From Breviolum minutum Mf 1.05b.01 (lineage: Eukaryota; Sar; Dinophyceae; Suessiales; Symbiodiniaceae): a stretch of DNA of 64,000 bases. A program made the translations under genes and the position numbers. Where the stretch lies: positions 248,001 to 312,000 of the forward strand of contig DF239046.1 in NCBI GenBank assembly GCA_000507305.1. The letters run 5' to 3'. Below, piece after piece: positions 23,201 to 33,155 of this stretch. Each line of letters opens with the position of its first letter. Position 1 is the first letter of the stretch. The notes below the pieces were generated by a model, which was not told where the DNA came from, made no database searches, and worked only from the letters and a program-made list of their open reading frames with translations.

Positions 23201-25271
23201 GGAAGGTCTATTTCCAATGGATTCGGCCGAACACTGAGAATGAAATGGTTTTCAACTAGTACATAGTAAATATTACTGGTATCCGGTATCATGTATGGCA
23301 AAACATATTTTTTTCGGTTTGGACGCATCTAGGCTCAGAAGGATGTCGTGGGTCATAGCCTCAAAAATGGAAACACTGGACAAAAAGTGAACAGAAACAA
23401 AATATCGGATCTAGAAGTTCGATGAAGTTCGAAGTATTTTTTTTGGAGCTCAGCTTTGATGGTACAAAGGCACTACTACGAAATTCCAGATAGAGGTGCC
23501 ATGAACGACCTTACAAGTGAGTCTGGAGCCCCAAGTCAAGTTCCAGGTGGTTCCTGAACATAAAACTTTTTTCGATTGATTTATTTATTTTTTTGATCGA
23601 TCGAATATATCTGGCAATACCTTTCAGCGAAATTGATGCCTGATCCCTGTTTTGACAATTTAATTCCTCCTGCCCTAGTTGTCAATCCTTCCATGCTCCA
23701 TTTGTGAGGTATGGATTCATCAATGCGGTAAAGGAGGTATTATCCATCCGGGAGGATGGGTTGATGGCAGGAGGTCCTCCTTGCGGACCGTGGGTGTTTA
23801 TAAATTCTGCCACCCATTGTCGCAAAAAAGATCCAGAGTCCGGGTCCATCTTTGGAGATACCAGCAAGGAATACGTCAGATCTTCCAACTTGTACCCTTC
23901 CTAGAAAAGAAAATTTTAGGAGTGTGATGATCAATCGAAATCGCTATCATAAAAATAATATTCGAAGACCATTCAGCACCACCAATCCCAAATCTCGATC
24001 TTAGGCTTGTGTGTCGCTGGGCAATGCTTTTACTCCTAGCCGGGGTTCGATGCGTATATACCATCACAGAGCAGCCTTCTTCAAGCTTGATGCCACACTA
24101 TGACTATATCAAGTATGTCCGTACTATGATTTCCACAGTGCTGAAAAGCAATTGGACAAATGTCTTCTTGCCAGAACCCTAGCATTTGAGTGTGTACCTG
24201 GTATAGTATCCGTGTTGAACTGAGTCTGCACTATATTGCTAGTACAGTAGCTAACAAACCTCACACCTTCCCCTCATGCATGGCCGAGTTACATGGGATC
24301 GCATGGACACTTCTCCATGAAGCCAACCAAATGCTTTGGCACAACGTGAATACCTGAGCCAGATTGGGATGGATAGATTTGGCGTCGAATTTTGGGTCCA
24401 TGATGCGTGCCCCCTGATCATAATAATTAATTTATTTTTTGATGACCGCAATTGGCCCATCCGAGGCCGTGGGCATCTAAGCTGAAGAGGTACATGACCG
24501 CACGGAAACGGGAGGCCCTACGAATTAGTGGCAAGGGCATGGTGGAACATTCCAAGAAAGCGGATGGCAAAGTAGTTGTGTAACTTGGATTAATATCATT
24601 GCCATTCATATCGAATATTGATTTGGTCTTGAGATAAATACGTGAATCATGAACTACATGAATGTTCATGAACTGCTATGACGTTGTTTGGTGAAGTTGA
24701 TGGTTTCTCATGGATCGCACCGTCAAATTAGGACTGGAGGAAAACTATTGAAGAAGTCAGCTGAGTACCCACTGCTTTTTGGAAAGAGGGTGGCAAAGCT
24801 TCATCTCAAACATATTGTGCCTTGTTTGAAGTTCAAAAGCTGATTAGGTCACAATTTGCGCTTTCTCTGTTAAAGGATGTTGGTTCCCATACTCGAATTT
24901 CAGAATCCCAGCCCACTTATGGGACAAAGTTGAATTGATATGTTTGAAACCTGGCCCCTCGAAAAGCTTACCCAGCGTTTAGATCATATTTACATACCGA
25001 AATCCCACGGGTATTAATTGCATCCTGGATCAAAATGCCACAAAAAAAGTGAATTCATAAGGAGGAAAACAAAGATCGATCGCCCTTATCAAATATTCTT
25101 TTTTAGTTTTTCAGCCCTTTATATCCCACAACTCATGGACAACAACTATCCGCTGCCAAGGAAGCTAACCCTGGAAAGCTCCGAGAATCCATGTATGCGA
25201 AGCCATGCAGCTCTATTCCCAAGGCCGTTGAACCTGGTGGCAGTTGTTGGGAAAAAACTGTTGTGCAATAG
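18614..25271 (+). CDS. methyltransferase-like protein, multi-exon
   Basis: About 25 short exons read in one direction. From the N-terminus: small exons of unknown fold (18.6-20.3 kb), an acidic exon (20394-20771), a mixed acidic/basic exon with Arg-Gly repeats (21109-21461), small exons (21.5-22.8 kb), then a domain with motifs in the order of C5-cytosine methyltransferases: VVDFFSGGRS (motif I, cf. DLFSG), GGPPCGPWVF (motif IV with the Pro-Cys nucleophile) and TEQPSSSLM (motif VI position, EQP instead of ENV). The last exon ends with TAG at 25269. The C-terminal part resembles, from memory, a large dinoflagellate-specific family. It may modify the element's own DNA or RNA; whether it is active is unknown. 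The start ATG at 18614 is the first in-frame candidate, not proven. Confidence 0.55.
20394..20771 (+). CDS. acidic exon of the methyltransferase-like gene
   Basis: 126 codons, phase 0 at both ends (CACCAG acceptor, GTTTGT donor). Strongly Glu/Asp-rich (TGDEYVEVEAHVEEE) with a basic patch (KMKKPRSKE). Predicted disordered linker between the N-terminal exons and the catalytic part. Followed by exon 20859-21007 (PLLALLPDQDAHLEKRV, then HNDHDLLKAGLIPAY). Confidence 0.6.
21109..21461 (+). CDS. basic Arg-Gly exon of the methyltransferase-like gene
   Basis: About 117 codons between a TAG acceptor and a GGTAAGA donor. The first third is acidic (DDEEDENDDEDRG), then GRGRGRGRGKGRGRG, then Lys/Ser-rich sequence (KRPSASDSSVRSTKRSK). 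Arg-Gly repeats commonly bind nucleic acid. The low-complexity DNA here shows no foldback element. Confidence 0.6.
21538..22800 (+). CDS. middle exon series of the methyltransferase-like gene
   Basis: Candidate exons: 21538-21628 (SNLKLLREIASQDPSMVL), 21734-~21810 (FTLKPPETAYEVSHNPG), 21878-21962 (KKSGFYAAPVNSTTMRC), 22033-22072 (VDKTHKKGLSLYW), ~22162-22240 (IAKEAAEWIEVEGGYKM) and ~22730-22795 (LEDKPISTDQGPGKFAAQ). Each frame is supported by codon use and flanking AG/GT or AG/GC, but phases between neighbours were not always resolved. Possible further exons near 22540-22610 are uncertain. Confidence 0.4.
23171..23243 (+). CDS. exon with methyltransferase motif I-like sequence
   Basis: After TGTCTCAG the frame reads NVDVVDFFSGGRSISNGF. 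DFFSGGRS sits where C5-methyltransferases have D-L-F-S/A-G-x-G, the AdoMet-binding loop. The 3' end is uncertain (a GC donor at about 23243 is possible). Confidence 0.5.
23455..23515 (+). CDS. exon between motifs I and IV
   Basis: From CTCAG to a consensus donor GTGAGT: LMVQRHYYEIPDRGAMND. In the recalled dinoflagellate family this position has an A-L-D followed by a short loop and M-N/D-L. Confidence 0.5.
23709..23891 (+). CDS. exon with Pro-Pro-Cys motif IV
   Basis: About 61 codons. YGFINAVKEVLSIREDG precedes LMAGGPPCGPWVFINSAT and GSIFGDTSKEYVRSSN. Cys in GGPPC aligns with the catalytic nucleophile of C5-cytosine methyltransferases, although the usual following Q is G. The donor GTACCC joins in frame to the next exon's GCTTGTGTG. 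Confidence 0.6.
24005..24116 (+). CDS. exon with EQP motif
   Basis: LLVCRWAMLLLLAGVRC then VYTITEQPSSSLMPHY. A hydrophobic helix followed by E-Q-P occupies the motif VI position. Acceptor CTTAG, donor GTCCGT. The joined phase with the preceding exon (two bases plus one) is consistent. Confidence 0.6.
24289..24345 (+). CDS. exon after EQP motif
   Basis: YMGSHGHFSMKPTKCFGTT. The phase joins exactly to the next exon as GTTPWASKLKR (acceptor CCGAG, donor GTGAAT). Confidence 0.6.
24466..24579 (+). CDS. basic exon of the methyltransferase-like gene
   Basis: PWASKLKRYMTARKREALR then SGKGMVEHSKKADGK. The donor GTAACT leaves two bases that join the next exon as VVVTGGKLL. Confidence 0.6.
24732..24816 (+). 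CDS. exon of the methyltransferase-like gene
   Basis: 28 codons: TGGKLLKKSAEYPLLFG then RVAKLHLKHI. Acceptor AATTAG, donor GTGCCT. Confidence 0.6.
25115..25271 (+). CDS. last exon of the methyltransferase-like gene
   Basis: After TTTTTCAG: QQLSAAKEANPGKLRES, YAKPCSSIPKAVEPGG, then WEKTVVQ and a TAG stop. The conserved-looking run to a stop suggests the C-terminus. Confidence 0.5.
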
Positions 25272-25675
25272 GCTCCTTGACCCAAAGGATTTTGGCCACT
25301 CTGGTCTTTAAAGATCTGTGTGATATGTGTTTGATGGGGGTACGTTGGTGAACTTGCCGGGTAGGTGAAGCAACCACGTCGATGGGCCCATGCTGGTTTG
25401 GGACCAGTCCGTGCCTACTTACGTGAACAGATAAAGAATGGAAACTATAAGCCCTTAATTTCGGGGGGGTTGTGAATCATGGTGATGGATGAGAAGTATA
25501 CTATTTCTTTTAATTCGGCTCATTTGTTTCAAGCACCAGGTCATTGTCATGGCACCGCCTAATCAAGAAAGATGATGATGGTGGTTTGACATAGCTGGAA
25601 CATTGGGCACTCACTGCCAACTAATTAGTACGTACATGGCGTACAATGATCTTGTCAGGAGAAAATTGGATTGCG

Positions 25676-25706
25676 TTTCAAAAAAAAAATAAAAAAATGA
25701 AAAACC
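25676..25706 (+). repeat. A-rich tract before the middle repeat cluster
   Basis: Mostly A with three interruptions, 400 bases after the stop of gene 1 and about 20 bases before the repeat cluster. It may be chance or a trace of an older polyadenylated copy. Confidence 0.5.
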
Positions 25707-25709
25707 AAA

Positions 25710-25812
25710 CTGACCGTGGACAGACCGTGGACAGACCGTGGAACGGACATACTGGGACGTGGAACGCACATACCAGGACGTGGAAAGGACATACCGGGAC
25801 GTGGACAGGGGG
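25710..25812 (+). repeat. middle cluster of CATACTGG-like repeats
   Basis: Three GACCGTGGACA units, then GGACATACTGGGACGTGG, GCACATACCAGGACGTGG and GGACATACCGGGACGTGG in 21-base steps. The CATAC(T/C)(G/A)GG core is the same as in the left and right clusters, with an added GACGTGG. It lies 200 bases before the ATG of gene 2, as the left cluster lies before gene 1. Confidence 0.75.
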
Positions 25813-26014
25813 GGTCAAAAATACCATCATTTTTGTTTCATGTGGCTCAACAGGCCAATCTCACTACCAAACCATCCGAATTTCGTCATGAAATATATAT
25901 GGCCTAATATAGTGGGTTGTAGAAATTATGCATACCAACATTCCTGATATATCTGCATAGTTTCGTAATTGATGGTCATAAAAACCTTCGGTTCGGGTCT
26001 TCCAGTCTAGAGTG

Positions 26015-26132
26015 ATGGCGGCCAGCAAGTTCTTGGAGGCAGCCAGGAAACGTGCTGAGAAGGCAGCAGCAGCTGCACCAGCGGAAACCTCACAAGGCGA
26101 AGCGACGGTTGAATCCCAGGAGACTCAACCTG
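26015..26132 (+). CDS. first exon of the transposase-like gene
   Basis: 39 codons plus one base: MAASKFLEAARKRAEK then Ala-rich sequence and a GTAATC donor. TCTAG lies directly before the ATG, a possible acceptor for trans-splicing of a leader. Joins in phase to 26510. Confidence 0.65.
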
Positions 26133-29100
26133 GTAATCCTCCGCCTGATCCTCATTGCTTTGATATCGATCACGTGATTATTTCTTAAGATAAAACGATT
26201 CGACATGTTTGATCATGTTTGATCCATCGTTCGACCCCAAAGTTTATTTATATGTTGAATTACCCAAGGTGTCTTCAAAGGAAAGGTGCATTGAGATCCA
26301 ACTCGACACAAGGCTGGTTGTTTCTATATGTACTAGCTCCTTTGATGATGGGATTAAATTCCATGAAGTTCGAAGAATAGAAGCCGACTTCAATCACCCT
26401 GTTACGTCCCATGTTTTTGATTATAATTTTTGGATTCACCTGCCATTCTTCCATCAAGTCAATTTTTGATCTTTAGTCAGTTCACGTGTGTCAGTTCATT
26501 CGAATTCAGGTATCCCAACACCCCAACAACAGAAAGGAGATGGTGGAGATCGAGAAGCGAAAAAACGTCTTAGAAAAGTACCGCCTGATGCTGTTCTGCC
26601 AGACAACCAGATGGGTATGTCAGATTTCGAAAACACTTTAGCAGATACCACCCCCCCTCCGCCCGCTAGGAGGTTGAGATCCAAGTCCCGCCAGGTCTTT
26701 GTGGAAGACACACAACAGGAACAAAGTGGTGACACACAACAAAAGGATGACAAACACAAGGATAGCAAAAGGAAGGATGGCAAACAACACAAGGATGACA
26801 AACAACGGAAGGATGACAAACATGATGAGAAACCAGGGAAGGATGACAAAAAGAAGGATGACAAACATGACAAACGTAATAAGGATGATAAAAAGAAGAC
26901 TGACAAATCTGGCAAACAACAGAGTGCGCCCGAGCCTGCAAAGCAAAAAGCAACAGCAGCAAAGACAAAGCCGCAGCCCCCCAGGAAGGGTAGGGAAGGT
27001 GCAACAGCAAGTGCCCCACCAGCAGGGAAAAAAGGTGACAAGCCAGCTGCTGTTGCTGATGCCGCTGATGTTGATAAGACAGGAGAGAAAGCACTGATGA
27101 ATACATTGCAGCGTGCTGACACAAAAGAGGTTGAAGACCAGGTTGCAAAGCGCAAAGCATACAAAGCTAGGAAGCAAAGATTCTACAACTCATTGACCAG
27201 TGTGGGCCTCAAAACATGGTAAATACAGTCCACACACTATAGTGACTTTGACCACGCATATATATGTTTTACCGCCAAGGTCCAAACACACCAGAGGTTC
27301 TTCGCAAGAAAGCTGAAGAGAGTCGCGGAAGTTTGGTACTTATATTTTTTTAAGATTCCACCCTCATTTTAAAATATGATAATTAGCTGAGGCCACGTCG
27401 AAATGCAGAAGCTTTATGAAGAGTGGCTGCAAAGTAACGAAAAATGGACATGCAGCAGCTGGGTTGTCCAGATGGAGACAAGCAAAGAAACCGCCAAACT
27501 TGGCGCTCGACGTTGGATGACATTCCAACAAATATGTGACAAATACAAGTCAGAGGACATTGCAAAGTGCATAGTAGAAGAGAAACGGGCAAATAAAGTC
27601 CTAGCAGCCCAGCAAATCAAAAGGCATCCCGACTGTCCTTCCCGGGATGAAACTAAGTTGCACCATATAAGTCTTGTATGTTGATCGCAATTGAGCGAAT
27701 AACACGTACTATAGTACTCGATCAAAATAGTTTCTTTTCGACCCATGTTGTTTGATATTTGTCCGTCCCATGATCCATCACCGAGCCTTGGCGCTACCTA
27801 AGGATCTCGTCCTCTTTCTTGTCTGGGATTCGGAAAGTGAAACAACAAAGGATTGCACGTTGCTTTCTTCCAGGATGGAAGTGCGTGATGAAGACTCCGA
27901 TTCCACCCCACCCAAGAGAAGATCCAAGCGAAAGAGGTCAAAACGAAGCAGTTCCAGTAAAAGCGGAGATGAAGAGTCTGAAAGCAGTTCTGATTCGGGT
28001 TCCAAGGATTGGGATATCACAGAAACCGTGATATATTATGATGTGTGATATTTTTTTTTACCGGTACATACCACATTTTGTTCTTTAGGAGGAGGATGCA
28101 AAGAAAAAGAAGAAAGAGTCGAAGAGTAAGAAAGCTAAAGGCAAAGCTGGAAAGAAAAGTAAGGGGAAGAAGACTAAGAAGAAAGGACACAAGAAATTGA
28201 CCGAGGCTGAAAAAAAGAAGCAGGAGGCAAAGGAACAGGAGAAGGAAAGGAAAAGACTTGAAAATGAAAAGAAAAGGGAATTGGAAAGAGAAGAGAAGAA
28301 AGCCTACCAGGAAAAGGTTGGTGCATCCCGAAAGGCCACCCTCCTTCATGTAATTAACCTCGATCAAACTAATCTCAAACACCAAGCCACTTCTCGCTCC
28401 TGGCAGATCATGAATTCGTTGACCACCAAGATTGCCGACACTCGATCCAGGATGACCCGTGCAAAGACCTTGAACCTTGGATCGGAACGGTTTGGCCTGA
28501 CTTTGGTGTGGGTTTCAACTCTTGAGACATTTGCTGCCTTCTTGAATTTTTGTGGGTATATACCTTTTTGGGGAGTTTTGTACCTTCAGGACCCCTGAGC
28601 TGTCCAAAGCCATCGTTGCCCAACTGGAAGCTCAAAGACAAGCTTTGCAATCTGCCAGAGATCAATTGCAACTTGTGGTTGACAACTTCGAGGATTTTTG
28701 AACACATCATCAACTTCTAAATGTCAATCGGGGCAATTTTTTCATCAACGCTTCTCATCATATATTGTGGTTTAAAATGGGACCTTCTCCAAGACTCAGT
28801 GATATGTACGATATGAAAATAAAATTGCCCAGATTCAGCCTTTAATTGAACCGTTCGCCGGATAAAACAGGTTCCCACTAAACGGCCAGGAGAGCAAGGC
28901 TAAGAAGGTGAACGATCTTGGTGAAAAAGCTCTATCCAAATACAAGGACGTTTTGGAATCTATGAAAGTGTGAGATCTGATGGCAATGTTTTGTATGTAC
29001 CCTAGCAGTGGTGGCTACCCCGTACCAACCATATCCAATTTGAAGTTGTTTTGATTCATGTTAATTTCCAATCACTCCTATCGTTTTGATTTTGGCCAAG

Positions 29101-32100
29101 CCACTTGTGACCGTAAAGTCCATGAATGCAGTTCAATGCCTTAGCAGGGGTGGAACGTGCTGCTGGGAAGGTCGCTGGTCTCAAAACAAATGATTGATCG
29201 ATCAGCCAATCTAGGGGGAATGCCTTTTCCACACAGAGCTAGAGTTGGTCGATATACATGCTGGCTTAGTCAACTTTTGCATCTCAGGTCAAATCTTTTT
29301 TGGGTCTTGTCACTCCAAAAAGTACAGCATAAATGAACTGGAGTTTTTCGATTGACCAACCCTCTGTGTGTAGCATTCTTATTTTGGACTTATTTCATTT
29401 TGTTCCTGGGTACTTATTGCATTGCTTCACGCAATGCTGCAGTTGGTGAGTTACCATGGCTCATAGGTTGAAATATCTATGATCATATTTCTTAGACCGA
29501 CCATGTCTCATTTCGGCGCATCACCAAACAGGCATGACAGTTGACTCTTTTGGAAAGGAAAAAGATGTGAGCTGGACATACAATTGCAAACAAATCTAAC
29601 CAGCTAGCAGTCAAGCACAGAGTAGCAAGCAGAAATCGAAAGGTAATTATGCACATATGAAATAAATCAACCCCACGCAGGTGCTCGAGAAAGAGAGGAA
29701 CGAAGTGGTGATACCCCGGCCCCTTTCTTCAATCACTTGGTGGACCAAGTGCAGTCTGGAGCGACTTGGGCTTGCAAATAAACTATTCCAAAACATGGCT
29801 ACGCTAATACAAGACGTGACTGTTGAATCAGAAACTTGTTTGAGAAGATGAGCGACATGATATGAATAAATTATAAATATTTTATTGCAAAAAATCATGC
29901 ATATGGGCGTACTACTCTTGCAACACCATCCCACACTGCCGTCACTTTGAGGTGAGGAGCTTGAAGGCCGCTGTTGAGAGTGCCCAGGCCCATGTGCAGG
30001 ATCCATGGCTCAAACAAGGGACCGATCAGTCAATCCGTCACGTACTATAGCTTGCGTATGCATACGTTTCAAAAATTATTTTCACCGCCGCCGTGGGTTA
30101 AATTTTAGAATTCGGCATTCGCATCGCAAACCTACAAAGTTGGGTTGAAATTTTGTGGTAGCATGATGCTGTCGGTGATTTCTTGATGTTAAAGATTTTC
30201 CCATTGAAACATGATCCAGCCTAACCTGTACTGCGCATTGCTGAGGAATCTGGTTGGCACTCTCACCACCAAAGCTTGCGGATCGGGAGCACAAGTGAAG
30301 GCAACAAAAATGCTGCCCGGGATTTCCTAAGAGCAGCTGGCCTTGCCAAGGAGTTAGAGTGCTGCCTCAATTAGCTTATTATTTGTACTTTTGGTTTCCA
30401 TCCCCTTTACAATTGGCATGGCAGGCATCATGGCTTTGGGGGATAAACTTCCAAACGTTGATGATGGATATTTCGAAGCATGCTACCCTTTACATCTGTA
30501 AATGCATGTGTATGCATACGTGTGTTTTCTGTGGACAAACATGCCAAGGACCCTGTACTGATCAATGTGAAAGTGAAAAAGCTCAACTACACGAATGAAT
30601 TTGAGTTTGTGCAAGTTCCACTCCTGGACCCTGACAAGTTAATCTCCTATCTCATTGAAGCTGGATTAAAAATCCCACAACAACAAGTGGAATTTTTTTG
30701 GTCTAGCAAGCGGGCCAACGGGGAGGAGTGGGCTATTCAATCCAGGGCGACCCCAAAGCACATCCCTATAGCAATCTATGGTGATTCGGCAAGGTTATAT
30801 ACAGCACAAAGGGAGTCCAAGTACCTGGGAATTTTCATGTCCCTCCCATTGTGGAGACCCAGGTCAACACGTTTTAGCCGTTGGTGTATATTTTCATTGG
30901 AGAATGCTAAACTGTTTGGCCACCACACTCTCCACCCAGTTCTTAGCCGCATTACATACAAACTCAACATGCTGTTTGAGAACGGAGTGGTGGGATCTGA
31001 CGGTGTCACCTACAAATTTGCTTGCACAGAGATTCGTGGAGACTGGGAATGGCATAAACAAGTATTCAATCTATCCAGCTCGTGGAAAAGCATCACCAAC
31101 GTGTGCTTCCGTTGCAAGTGTGTGGCAAGATCTGATGACCCTAAGAAACTCTTTTACTGCACAGATGATGTCACCCACTGGAACCACTTTGGACTGGTGG
31201 ATTTTCTGGCAAGCCAGATTGAAGAATCTCCATCATGTCCCTTTTTGGATAATATTTTTTTGTATTTCCATTCAGGCCAGTTTTTTCTGATGGGTTGAGG
31301 GCATATTCAAACATAAACACCTTTTTCATTTTGTTTGGATTGTTGACCAGGTCCTTTGATCTTGCTGCATGGGTTTCATCCCCAATTACTACAGATCTGC
31401 AGTATGCATGTCCTAAACTTGGGGTTGATGTTTGATATCAATGGATGCGCTTTGTTACTCAGCTGAAGGTTGATGTTGCGAAACTTTGTTCATATTTTTT
31501 TACCGACGCTTTTTACAGGGCATATGATGAAAATTAAAATCTTGGCCTTTAGGGTTATGTCCAGATTCACGTTCATGTCTAAGGAATTGCTTGCTTCAAC
31601 GCAATTTCTTTGGCCATGCTGACAATAGTTCCCAACAAGAAAAACTCAACCTAGCATTCGAGCATTTTCGTGCGTTTTGCCGATCTGTTAAGATCCACTG
31701 CTCCCAGCCGAGATTCCGAAACTACATGGTTTCTGGGGCTTTGGTGGTCATGTCCGTTTTTTTTGTGAAAAAATGTGTTGTTTTGTGGGTTTCAACTACT
31801 TGTTTTGGGAGTTTGTCCTTGGAAGTGACTAAGATCTACAAGAAAAGTGGCCAAGTATTGATGACTGCCAAAGCCTTCAACGGCCGGATCATTGCAGAGT
31901 GGTTGCAGCGTTGTTTCCAGGAAGCCATGACCAGAGGTTTGCGTGATGATGAGAATCTCATTCCATTGGTTTTGTCTTGTTTGAAGCTTGGGAATATATT
32001 GGAAATTTTTTGCCAATGTGTTTTGAACTGTTTTTTGGTTTCCAGTTTGGGATTATGGACCAGGATTGACCCCTTAACATCAGATTCAAGGACTGCCTTA

Positions 32101-32903
32101 TCACGATTTTTTGGAATCCAAGAGCGGCAGGGTCGCTTCCTGGAACCCGAAGCCCGTGCTGATGTCTACAAGTGTGGCATGACCATTTGCCGTCGATATA
32201 TTGACTTAGCCAAACATGCCATCAAGTATGGCCGTGATGAAATGCGGTTGCGACCAAAACTACACGAACCTAGTCTAGTTCAGCCTGGTGAATTTTCGAT
32301 GATTTGGGTTTCTCACGTTATTACCCCCCCATCTTTCCAAAGCCTGAACATGTTCGTTTTAATAGCCTTATAAGTTTGGGGAAGCTGATGACTTTGTGAC
32401 ATCTGGGGCACTATATACTAAGATGCTTCTGCACTTGGTACATGATGCCAAACTTGGTCGAAACCATCGCTGGTTTCATTGCTTTGGCGATGAGGATGGA
32501 ATGAACTGGCTGAAGAGATACTTTGCAGTCGACTTATTTTTTGAGGATGGAATGTATTTTGGGAGTGGGTTTCAAACATTAATATTATTCCATTTTTGTA
32601 TTTAGTGGCCTTGGGATTTCAAAAGTGTTCATGGACGGTCCCATATTTTTGCTTCGGTTCCTACAATAGGGGCGTTGGAGATTTGAAAAATCGGTATGGT
32701 TTCTTACTGTGAGCTAGCTAGTAGTTTTTCAATTCATGGTGAGGCAATTTGTTTCATGATCCCGTGACTAAAACGGCTTTTCTGATCAACAATTAGGAGT
32801 TGCATTGAGAGCACATCCTATTGCCAGAGCTCGATTTGTTTTGAATATGACAAAGCTGCGGCTACTGGCGTTGAAGCACAAGATAAGACAGAGTCTTGTT
32901 TAA
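26015..32903 (+). CDS. Lys-rich protein with transposase-like C-terminal half, multi-exon
   Basis: ATG at 26015, TAA at 32901. Exon phases agree over most junctions. N-terminal third: Ala/Lys-rich, with a KDDK repeat exon and Lys-rich coiled coil. C-terminal half: AIYGDSARLY, a EIRGDWEWHKQ motif, CFRCKC cysteines, QICSMHVLNLGL, MTAKAFNGRIIAEWL, RPKLHE and finally FHCFGDEDGMNWLKR. This order matches what I recall of a very abundant dinoflagellate protein family. The layout (early Asp, Cys cluster, late K-x-H and acidic motif) is reminiscent of RNase H-fold transposases of the TNP2/Plavaka/KDZ type, which is inference. It probably mobilises the 15 kb block. Alternative: an unrelated nuclear protein family expanded by gene duplication. 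Confidence 0.6.
26510..27199 (+). CDS. large Lys/Asp-repeat exon of the transposase-like gene
   Basis: 229 codons. Begins GIPTPQQQKGDGGDREAKK, then a degenerate repeat with KDDK, KDGK and KDDKHD units (about residues 85-145 of this exon), then Pro/Ala-rich sequence and RKQRFYNSLTS. Disordered and basic, so likely nucleic-acid binding or nuclear-localising. Donor GTGTGG at 27200 keeps phase 1 with the next exon. Confidence 0.7.
27280..27330 (+). CDS. small exon of the transposase-like gene
   Basis: PNTPEVLRKKAEESRG. Phase 1 in and out; CAAG acceptor, GTTTGG donor. Confidence 0.6.
27392..27675 (+). CDS. GARRWMTF exon of the transposase-like gene
   Basis: About 94 codons: VEMQKLYEEWLQSNEKW, GARRWMTFQQICDKYKS, IVEEKRANKVLAAQQIK and HPDCPSRDETKLH. 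The W-M-T-F and H-P-D-C motifs are what I recall as the most conserved part of the N-terminal half of this dinoflagellate family. Donor GTATGT. Confidence 0.7.
27803..28027 (+). CDS. Ser/Lys-rich exon of the transposase-like gene
   Basis: 75 codons, phase 0 both ends: DLVLFLVWDSESETTKD, then EDSDSTPPKRRSKRKRSK and Ser-rich sequence. Start may instead be the later CCAG before GATGGAAGTG. Confidence 0.5.
28089..28489 (+). CDS. Lys-rich coiled-coil exon of the transposase-like gene
   Basis: After CTTTAG: EEDAKKKKKESKSKKAKG, then a long charged helix (EAEKKKQEAKEQEKERKR), then SWQIMNSLTTKIADTRSRM. The donor GTTTGG leaves two bases that join exon 28590 as SERTPELSKAIVAQLEAQ. Confidence 0.65.
28590..28967 (+). 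CDS. two helical exons of the transposase-like gene
   Basis: 28590-~28698 (TPELSKAIVAQLEAQRQAL, then QSARDQLQLVVDNFE) and 28871-28967 (ESKAKKVNDLGEKALSKY, then KDVLESMK, donor GTGTGA). The intron between them has no standard donor in the right phase; GA or GG would be needed. Confidence 0.5.
29134..30350 (+). CDS. small central exons of the transposase-like gene
   Basis: Candidates: ~29134-29200 (ALAGVERAAGKVAGLK), ~29951-30022 (VRSLKAAVESAQAHVQDP then WLKQG) and ~30246-30350 (GNKNAARDFLRAAGLAKEL). Separated by introns of 0.2-0.75 kb. Boundaries and phase not resolved; a frame with a stop shortly after the first candidate leaves open that it is the end of a separate gene. Confidence 0.4.
30549..31293 (+). 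CDS. core exon with IYGDSARLY and RGDWEW motifs
   Basis: About 248 codons without a stop. In order: FEFVQVPLLDPDKLISYL, AIQSRATPKHIPIAIYG, DSARLYTAQRESKYLGIF, a CTEIRGDWEWHKQVF block, CFRCKCVARSDDPKKLFY (Cys cluster, possibly metal-binding) and FLASQIEESPSCPF. The Asp of IYGDSARLY is a candidate catalytic residue. Donor G|GTTGAG joins in phase to 31351. Confidence 0.75.
31351..31461 (+). CDS. core exon HPQLLQICSMH
   Basis: After GACCAG the phase-consistent frame reads GPLILLHGFHPQLLQICS then MHVLNLGLMFDINGCALL. It ends at a GC donor (GCTGAA). Confidence 0.65.
31584..31728 (+). CDS. core exon NFFGHADNSSQQ
   Basis: NFFGHADNSSQQEKLNLAF, EHFRAFCRSVKIHCSQPR, FRNYM, then donor GTTTCT. The 5' boundary is uncertain by a few bases. 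Confidence 0.6.
31834..31985 (+). CDS. core exon MTAKAFNGR
   Basis: IYKKSGQVLMTAKAFNGR, IIAEWLQRCFQEAMTRG, LRDDENLIPLVLSCL. Ends at a GC donor (GCTTGG) of a 60-base intron that closes with TTTCCAG. Confidence 0.65.
32046..32286 (+). CDS. core exon leading to RPKLHE
   Basis: LGLWTRIDPLTSDSRTAL, SRFFGIQERQGRFLEPEA, RADVYKCGMTICRRYIDL, KHAIKYGRDEMRLRPKLH. K-x-H near the end is the position where TNP2-like enzymes have a conserved P-K-x-H. The 3' end is a GGTGAA region near 32286, not fixed. Confidence 0.6.
32374..32535 (+). CDS. core exon with FHCFGDED
   Basis: FGEADDFVTSGALYTKML, LHLVHDAKLGRNHRWFH, then CFGDEDGMNWLKRY. The acidic run is a candidate for the last catalytic acid. The end is not resolved. 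Confidence 0.65.
32797..32903 (+). CDS. last exon of the transposase-like gene
   Basis: After AATTAG: GVALRAHPIARARFVLN, MTKLRLLALKHKIRQ, SLV, TAA stop. Basic C-terminal helix. Confidence 0.55.
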
Positions 32904-33155
32904 AATGCAAGTGTTTCAAAATTTTAAATTAGTTGGTTTCTCTTAGTTTGGGATTTTTTTTGGTCATTTCAACGCCACGCTTTGTTATGTTGTGCTGGGC
33001 CCCAAACACTTTGTGAGGTTGAATGCATCATCCACGCAACGGCTGCAAAAACACAACTTGAAACGGTCGGCTTGAAAAAACCATGTTGTTGGTTGGTGCA
33101 GCAGGTGGTGCCAGGTGGAGAGTTGTGGTAGCCAACCCCAATATCTAGATAGTAA

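Noticed and set aside
26496..27177. Long antisense open frames opposite the Lys/Asp-repeat exon
   Set aside because: Mirror of a repetitive coding exon; the + strand frame joins its neighbours by splicing and has sensible composition.
19236..30025. TGGCTCAA occurrences (19244, 30006) as relics of the dinoflagellate spliced leader
   Set aside because: The upstream part of the leader (ending in CCATTTTGGCTCAAG) is missing at every site.
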